DNA from: Rhododendron vialii
Lineage: Eukaryota; Streptophyta; Magnoliopsida; Ericales; Ericaceae
Assembly (NCBI RefSeq): GCF_030253575.1
Contig: NC_080559.1
Span: 10,506,501-10,570,500, forward strand
Reading direction: 5' to 3'
DNA: 64,000 nt
Below are positions 59,001 through 64,000 of this stretch, in pieces (the stretch's first letter is position 1; each line of letters begins with the position of its first letter). The notes under the pieces are model-generated. The model made no database searches and was not told where the DNA came from. It saw nothing but the letters and a program-made list of their open reading frames with translations. The position numbers and the translations under genes are program-made.

Positions 59001-61210
59001 TTCACGCATCTAATTGAAAAACTAAACAATGGGATATTCAATCAGAAGGCCTTTCTATACCCAAAAAAGTAATAAAACTCTAAAGTTTAATCATAATTAT
59101 GACACCACGTATGTTGATTTTGTGGACATTAGACCCATTGAACCTTAGAATCCAAAACAAAAGTTTTTGACAAAGTTGGCGTTAGGTCTTATATGGGACT
59201 TTGAGGATCCTTCATTTTTTTGAGACTATACAAAATAAGATTTTATCAGAGTTCCCAGCGGAAGCGTAGTCATGAATTTTTTTGAGGTTATTAGGACTTT
59301 GCCTAGAATCATCTTTCTCATCTCCTTCTCTGTCCCTCCAACATGCAATAGACCGCAAATTTTGCCCAGACCTTTACGAATTTGTTACCTATGTCCACAC
59401 AAAATGAAAAGTAAACAAGATAGCGGCCATTAAAACCATCGTCAAAACTCAATAGATATAATTTGCAACTAGATTTTGAATTTTGCTTTCTCTGTGTGTG
59501 TGAACTTCAAACATTATGACTTTAAGAAGCTTAATGTTAAAGAGGGGCAGCAAGGCCAAGTTCTATGGTATTGAGACAAGTAAAGAATGAAAGAAAGAAA
59601 GAAGAGAGGTATATACCACTGAATGACACCAATTCCGTGAGCTTCTTCCCCTTTACTCAACAAGTACTCATTAACCTTCTCACAAAATTCTTTACCAAGC
59701 ATGTTGTCTATTGCAATATCAATATCATAACAGTCTCTCCCCAAAAGCTGCAGCAAGAAGGATTACCACCAACACCTCATAAATCACAAACAATGAGAAT
59801 GAAATCCATACTCTAAACACCCTAATGATAATAGAAAGAATGAATTCCCTGGATTAAGAAAATATTCAAGCTCACCTTTACCTATTCTTTTCCGGTTATA
59901 TCCATTCCACACCAAAAAACTATATTAACTTCGTTACGCTCTCTTGTTAGCTCTGGCTTAACTTTGGTTCCCAATCCTGGAAATTCAACTACCATGAGAG
60001 ACTATAGAACAATTGCATGCTGCAATGTGATCCGTAAAGCAATTAGTAAGGTGTCGGCTAATGGAATGCTTTCTATTTTGTCTAATGTGGTGAGACAAAC
60101 CCAATCTGCTTTTATCAAAGGCAGAGCCATTGTAGATAGCGTTCTGCTTATGCATGAAACGGTAAGGAATTATCGCAAGAATGAGGGTCATCCAAGGAGT
60201 GCAATCAAGACTGATCTGATGAAGGCTGATGATAATGTTCATTGGTAGTTTTTGATAGTTACTATGCGAGCCATGGAGTTTCCCAAGGCTTTCGTGCAAT
60301 CAAGACTTATTGCAAGAACGAGCGAGATTGTTTTGCATAAAATATCCCCCTCCTCCTCCATTCTTTTTATTTTTTGATAACCAAGTGTCCGGGCCAACTT
60401 TCGTGCAACTTGACTAATCCTGGGGAACCAATCTCACTGTCTATTAGCGGGGGTGCCTCTTTAATGTCACAGCGAAGCTTTGTATGACTGGCTCCAAAGA
60501 AGTTGATAGCATGATTAGCATCTAAGAGGTTCCATACCACCAGGCTAACCCTAAGTCCCAGGCCTCGACCACCAATCCAAACACTCGGGTTTTCCTCCGT
60601 CATCCTCGATTTCTTTCAATTACTCATCGGATTCTTAACCTACCTACATTTACTCGAGCAAAGGAGAGAAGGAAGCAGCGTTCCTTTTTTCATTTTCTTT
60701 CCTCGTATTCCTCCACAATTCACCATATTACCGATCAGAGACTCCTTAAACTAGGTATTCGATTCACGTCTGTCAGCATAAAAACAAGAACAAAAGGATT
60801 TTGCACCAAAGAAAACCTCTTTAGGGTAGGGCGTAAAGTGTAGTGACCTTATCTCGAACCCAACCGCCGGCGACGCGGAGCTGAGTCTGGAGACTGAAGT
60901 GGCGGAGGACCTCGAGAAGACGCCCGAATATCAGCCTCTCCTTGTCCGTCAGATCGATCCTGTCCCTCACCTGAACGGACGGCGCAGATGATGCCGGATC
61001 TTCTGTCATCGTCGTCGACATTGCCCTGAGACGGTGGCTAAACCCTCGGGCTAGGAATCTGAAACGAAGTGGGGTTGAGTTGATGATATTCTTGAATTGG
61101 ATTGGTCGGAGAGTTGGAAGAAGAGAGGGTTTAGAGATGGAGGAGAGAGAAGAAGGAGGAGGAGGGGTTTGGAAAGAGAAAAAGCGATGAGCGCTCGAAA
61201 CAATTCTCAT
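44022..61210 (-). CDS. tRNA nucleotidyltransferase (CCA-adding enzyme), 597 aa, 15 exons
   Basis: Adds or repairs the 3' CCA of tRNAs. Exons (minus): 61210-60848, 59747-59617, 58766-58649, 54238-54186, 53977-53928, 53805-53707, 52995-52886, 52749-52613, 51473-51407, 49671-49588, 47432-47370, 47213-47066, 45713-45546, 44296-44199, 44126-44022. All are in phase, giving 597 residues, close to the plant enzyme (about 600). Class II motifs: RVAGGWVRDKLLGRDCYDID with catalytic D129 and D131, EEDAYRRDLTIN, FLDDPLRVLRAIRFGARFGF and KISRERVGHE. The C-terminal half is the helical tRNA-binding body, ending in a basic SKRARVE. Residues 1-63 are rich in Ser, Arg and Pro with no early acidic residues, like an organelle presequence; M64 and M68 could start a cytosolic/nuclear form, as reported for the Arabidopsis enzyme. 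The gene spans 17 kb because of transposon-laden introns. Confidence 0.95.
44625..45037. repeat. repeat copy A in a CCA-enzyme intron
   Basis: This segment has the same layout as 55322-55745: a GGAGC/GCTCC-rich start with CCACTCCCA, an AT-rich middle containing AGCCCA and TTTTTATAATAT, then CGCTCC...GGAGCTTCT and a CCCCGC-rich end with TTCATGCAACT or TTCGTGCAACT. It is a dispersed family of unknown class. Confidence 0.5.
47774..48651. mobile_element. hAT-type non-autonomous element (878 bp)
   Basis: The 14-bp terminal inverted repeat CAGTGTTCTAAAAG is perfect, and the element is flanked by the exact 8-bp duplication GAAAATAG (47766-47773 and 48652-48659). The subterminal regions are full of ATTAATCG/CGATTAAT words in both orientations, and a GA microsatellite lies near 48230-48252. 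There is no transposase. It sits in intron 10 of the CCA-enzyme gene. Confidence 0.88.
52025..52136. repeat. 56-bp tandem duplication
   Basis: Two near-identical units starting ATGACAGATACTTCAC lie at 52025 and 52081 in a CCA-enzyme intron. A second local duplication, 24 bp long with GTAGGAAAACAAGCATTCAG, follows at about 52358-52401. Confidence 0.85.
54650..54920. repeat. short direct repeats, possible TRIM-like remnant
   Basis: The block around 54650-54700 (GATCACCAATTGTCCCAAAA...AATGGGCTCA) recurs in changed form at 54876-54920 (GATCACCTATAGCCCCAAAA...AATGGCCCA). Between them is ATAATACCACATTGG, which resembles the GCTCTGATACCATGTT region common in plant LTR elements. Borders could not be fixed. 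Confidence 0.4.
55322..55745. repeat. repeat copy B in a CCA-enzyme intron
   Basis: Second copy, in the same orientation, of the family at 44625-45037, within the 4.4-kb intron 3. Similarity is highest at the two GC-rich ends and low in the middle. Confidence 0.5.
57314..57470 (+). mobile_element. Au-type SINE
   Basis: The tRNA-derived head reads GGGTGGGCCTGGCGCAACGG (A box), then GGTCACGAGTTTGAGTC (B box). The body has the family phrases GCCTCTCTGCTTGCAGGGGTAA, GGCTGTGTACAT and ATGGCGGGA, and the element ends in a short T run. These match the Au SINE family as I know it, with an internal shortening. Target duplications were not clear. It lies antisense within intron 3 of the CCA-enzyme gene. 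Confidence 0.82.
59935..60330 (+). pseudogene. L1-like LINE reverse transcriptase fragment
   Basis: The open stretch contains LINE reverse-transcriptase landmarks: LVPNPGNSTTMRDYRTIACC, then QTQSAFIKGRAIVDSVLLMH and AIKTDLMKADDNVHW. The last replaces the usual AYDSVxW core and is followed by an in-frame stop, after which FLIVTMRAMEFPKAFVQ continues the LINE pattern. It is a short 5'- and 3'-truncated remnant in intron 1 of the CCA-enzyme gene, in the opposite orientation. Confidence 0.8.
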
Positions 61211-61537
61211 CTCCCTCTATTCAGGGTTTTCGGAACCGCCATGTACAAGAGCATAGGCTTAGTTAAGGGCTCGGCATTTTGGCGCATGCTACAATTACCG
61301 ATTTTTCATTTTGGGTTATTAATTAATAAACTTGATTTGGACAAAAACAACTCTCTCTCTCTCTCTCTTCGATTCGTTAATCCAAATTTGCTCTATCTTA
61401 AAGGGTTTGGGAGGGAGATAAGTGCTTATAGAAATCGAACCCTACCATATGCATGGAAGTATAAGGCTCATAGAAGAGTCATAAGATGAGGTGATTTTCA
61501 GATTATTAGATTGATCGGTGCTGAGGGGAGGTGAAAT
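61211..61537. other. upstream region of the CCA-enzyme gene
   Basis: Likely 5' UTR and promoter of the minus-strand gene. A short CT tract lies at about 61350-61370. The open plus-strand frame across the start of the gene is a shadow. A hAT element begins at 61538, about 330 bp before the first start codon. Confidence 0.5.
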
Positions 61538-61995
61538 TAGAGCTGGGCAACAGACACGAGACACGATAACACGACACGAACCGGACACGAAGTTAGCGGG
61601 TTAGGGTTGAACATTTCTGACACGAAACACGAAAATGACACGACTCGAGAACACGAATTCTAAATGAGTCGGGTTCGGGTTGAACACGCGAGACACGAAA
61701 TTGACACGACCAACACGGTTACGAATCTGTGTCACCCATTTTCACGAACATATATACATAATATATGGTATATCTGCAATTCTATATAGAGTTAGGCAAC
61801 AGACACGATAACACGATACGAACCGGACACGAAGTTAACGGGTTAGGGTTGAGCATTTCTGATACGAAACACGAAAATGACACGACTCGAGAAACACGAA
61901 TTCTAAATGGGTTGGGTTAGTGTTGGGTGATTTGTAACACGAACCCAACTGACACGACACGAACACGACCCGACACGACCTGTTACCCAGGTCTA
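61538..61995. mobile_element. hAT-type non-autonomous element (458 bp)
   Basis: The left end TAGAGCTGGGCAACAG and the reverse complement of the right end TAGACCTGGGTAACAG match at 14 of 16 bases, and the exact 8-bp duplication GGTGAAAT flanks the unit (61530-61537 and 61996-62003). The inside is a partly duplicated array of GACACGA words (about 61555-61690 and 61800-61930). No coding capacity. Confidence 0.88.
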
Positions 61996-62087
61996 GGTGA
62001 AATCATGGGTGAGTAGGAGGTTTCTAGCTAAATTGATGGTTTGGGTGGGTTTTATATATGGAAGAGTTGATGTTGGTGATGATATTT

Positions 62088-62430
62088 TTTTTTTTAACAC
62101 CAATTTTTTTTATTTATCTTACAAAGATTAAAAGGAGCAAAGAGAAAGCAACAAATACCCATTTGAGATCTAAATTATTGATTGGCAAGATGCCAACTAA
62201 GGAGAAACCTTAAGGGATCAAAACCCAGCACCTAAGAGGCTTTTAGATCAAACCATAACCACAAATAGGTTGCAGCCCAACACTTAAGCATACAAGATAC
62301 AAAGCCCAACAAATTAACCCCAATAAAAAACCAAACCCTTATCCTAACCAAAACTCCCAACCCAACACCACGGCTCCTCCCTACCACTCGACCACCACCT
62401 GAGCAGCCGGCCAAAAGGCCCACCGCGGCA
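62088..62430 (-). mobile_element. possible 5'-truncated LINE 3' end
   Basis: On the minus strand the sequence ends ATAAATAAAAAAAATTGGTG then TTAAAAAAAAAAA, a tail of the kind found on plant L1-like LINEs. Upstream is transcribed-UTR-like sequence with no domain. No target duplication was found. Confidence 0.4.
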
Positions 62431-62744
62431 ACTCTTCAATTGGCCAGTTTGCTTGGAGACTTGATGAGGCAAGACATGGAAGAGAAGTATACACATTGGC
62501 TCTAGGGTTATTTTGGATGACTTTGGTATGGGAAAATGACGGTCAATGACGTGTTTTGATAATTAATACATGTCAATGACATTTTCAGCATTAATAAATA
62601 TTCTCAGCATATCAATGGCAGGTATTAAATATCAAAACAGGGCATGGGCCGTCATTTTCCCCTTTTGGTATTGTATTGCGCTTGGTTTGGTCCAAGAATC
62701 AAGTTAAGAAATTTGATTTGGGTTCCAAAGAAATGGATTGGGCT

Positions 62745-63311
62745 TAGGCCTGTCAATGGGCCGGATCCGATCCGGATCCGACAGATCCGGATCCGGATCC
62801 GGATCCGATAAGACACAATCCGATCCGGATCCGATAAGACTCAAATCCGATAGTGAGAATCCGGATCCGAATCCGAAAAATCCGGATCCGATCCGAAAAT
62901 CCGAATCCGATCCGGAAACTTTTTTTACTTCAAAAATTTTAGCCAAAAAAAAATATTTTTTTCAAAAAAATACAATTTTTTTTTTCAAAAAAAAATTATT
63001 TTCAGAAAAAAAAATTAAAAAAATTAAAATAAAAAATAAAAATAAAAATACAACTTCTTAAACATTTTTTTTTTCAAAATAAAAATTTTACTATTTTTTT
63101 AAAAAAAATTTAAATTTTTAAAAAAAATAAAGTTCGGATTCGGATTGATAACGGATGTAATCCGATCCGATCCGGATCCGACCCGGATCCGTATTGAATT
63201 ACCGGATCCGGATTATCGGATTATCGGATCGATGTTATCGGATCCGGATCCGGATCCGGATCGGATTTTTCGGATCGGATCCGGATCGAATCCGGTCCAT
63301 TGACAGGCCTA
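62745..63311. mobile_element. hAT-type element with GGATCC-repeat arms (567 bp)
   Basis: Both ends carry TAGGCCTGTCAATGG as an inverted repeat, flanked by the exact 8-bp duplication ATTGGGCT (62737-62744 and 63312-63319). The arms are dense arrays of GGATCC/GATCCG words (about 62760-62915 and 63130-63300), and the centre is a low-complexity A/T stretch with TTTCAAAAA words. The Asp/Ser/Pro-rich open frames across the arms are artefacts of the repeat. Confidence 0.88.
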
Positions 63312-63349
63312 ATTGGGCTAATAGGGAATGTATGGGCTAGGGAAATTGA

Positions 63350-63944
63350 TTGGTTAAGTATGGGTCCGGATTGATTTGACTAGGAGCGATGCTGTAGAAA
63401 ACCGGCACTTTATTACGTTATATATATATATATATATATTACTACTATTGGTTTGGAATATGGAGTATCTGATATTTAATCGCAGGATTATTTTTTAATA
63501 TTTAGATGTTCGAGTCTGTTTATGCGCATCATATTATTTTTGAGGCTCTAAAGTTTACGACCAGAGAAACCTCCAGCGACCCAAAAATTTGGAATATTTT
63601 GTCTTTATAGAATTCGAACTTGCGATCTCTTGAGGGCAAACCATTTAATTTCTTTCTCATACTTACTTGGTTAAACCATTGAGATTATATCATAGGATTA
63701 TTCATTGTGATGAATGAATAAGTTACTAATTTGACATAATTATCATTATCTATCATTTCGGTATGTCATTTCGTTCCTAAAAATTCCAAAATCTCTATCA
63801 ACATATTACAAAACATTATCACGGTGTGATCACGCTAATACGTTGAATTAGTCATGAGCACGTGATGAATATCTTTGGTTAAGTATGGGTCCGGATTGAT
63901 TTGACTTGGAGCGATGCGTAGACAACCGGCACGTTATTACGCGA
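63350..63944. repeat. pair of about 70-bp direct repeats, 525 bp apart
   Basis: The segment 63350-63420 recurs at 63875-63944 with few differences; both contain GGTTAAGTATGGGTCCGGAT and GGAGCGATGC. The stretch between has a TA microsatellite near 63418-63440 and no coding frame. It could be a small LTR-type element or a local duplication. Confidence 0.7.
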
Positions 63945-64000
63945 CAACTATATATCTAATTAATCTAATAACTACTAACATAGATGAATTGAAAAACGAA

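Noticed and set aside
62704..63061. Asp/Ser/Pro-rich frames on both strands
   Set aside because: They are translations of GGATCC word arrays in a hAT element.

Overview
This is a 64-kb piece of a flowering-plant nuclear genome. The genes have many GT-AG introns. The recognisable proteins are plant types: an LRR receptor-like kinase with an HGN catalytic loop, a trihelix/UMP-kinase fusion, a 527-residue cytosolic pyruvate kinase and an organelle-targeted CCA-adding enzyme. The repeats are plant families: Helitron, PIF/Harbinger with Tourist-like relatives, hAT, Mutator-like MITEs, an Au-type SINE, a TRIM-size solo LTR and L1-like LINE remnants. Gene content and intron layout fit a eudicot; I cannot place it further from sequence alone.

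Layout. 0.4-2.1 kb: a possible small two-exon gene (+). 2.2-3.4 kb: a bordered non-autonomous Helitron. 3.4-8.2 kb: intergenic DNA with MITE-like repeats. 8.2-12.1 kb (+): an LRR-RLK whose first intron holds a Mutator-like MITE inside another. 13.4-18.7 kb (-): a seven-exon trihelix-UMP kinase fusion, convergent with the RLK. 19.5-32.1 kb: a nested transposon zone bounded by two 280-bp inverted repeats. It contains a 929-bp Tourist-like element and a 7.4-kb PIF/Harbinger element with apparently intact ORF1 and DDE transposase, a third ORF (RNase H1-type hybrid-binding domain plus a C-terminal membrane segment) and an antisense fragment resembling two host exons. 32.4-41.4 kb (+): a 16-exon cytosolic pyruvate kinase starting about 250 bp after the inverted repeat. 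41.4-44.0 kb: intergenic, with a short piece resembling plastid 23S rDNA. 44.0-61.2 kb (-): a 15-exon tRNA nucleotidyltransferase whose introns hold a hAT, an Au-type SINE, a LINE remnant and other repeats. 61.2-64.0 kb: two hAT-type elements with exact 8-bp target duplications and other repeats.

The four main host genes are unrelated (signalling, a nucleotide-kinase-like fusion, glycolysis, tRNA maturation), and nothing suggests they act together. For each, every splice junction was read at base level and the spliced frame closes exactly (686, 485, 527 and 597 aa). The most unusual content is the Harbinger element with its extra ORF. All family names rest on motif recognition by eye; no searches were run.
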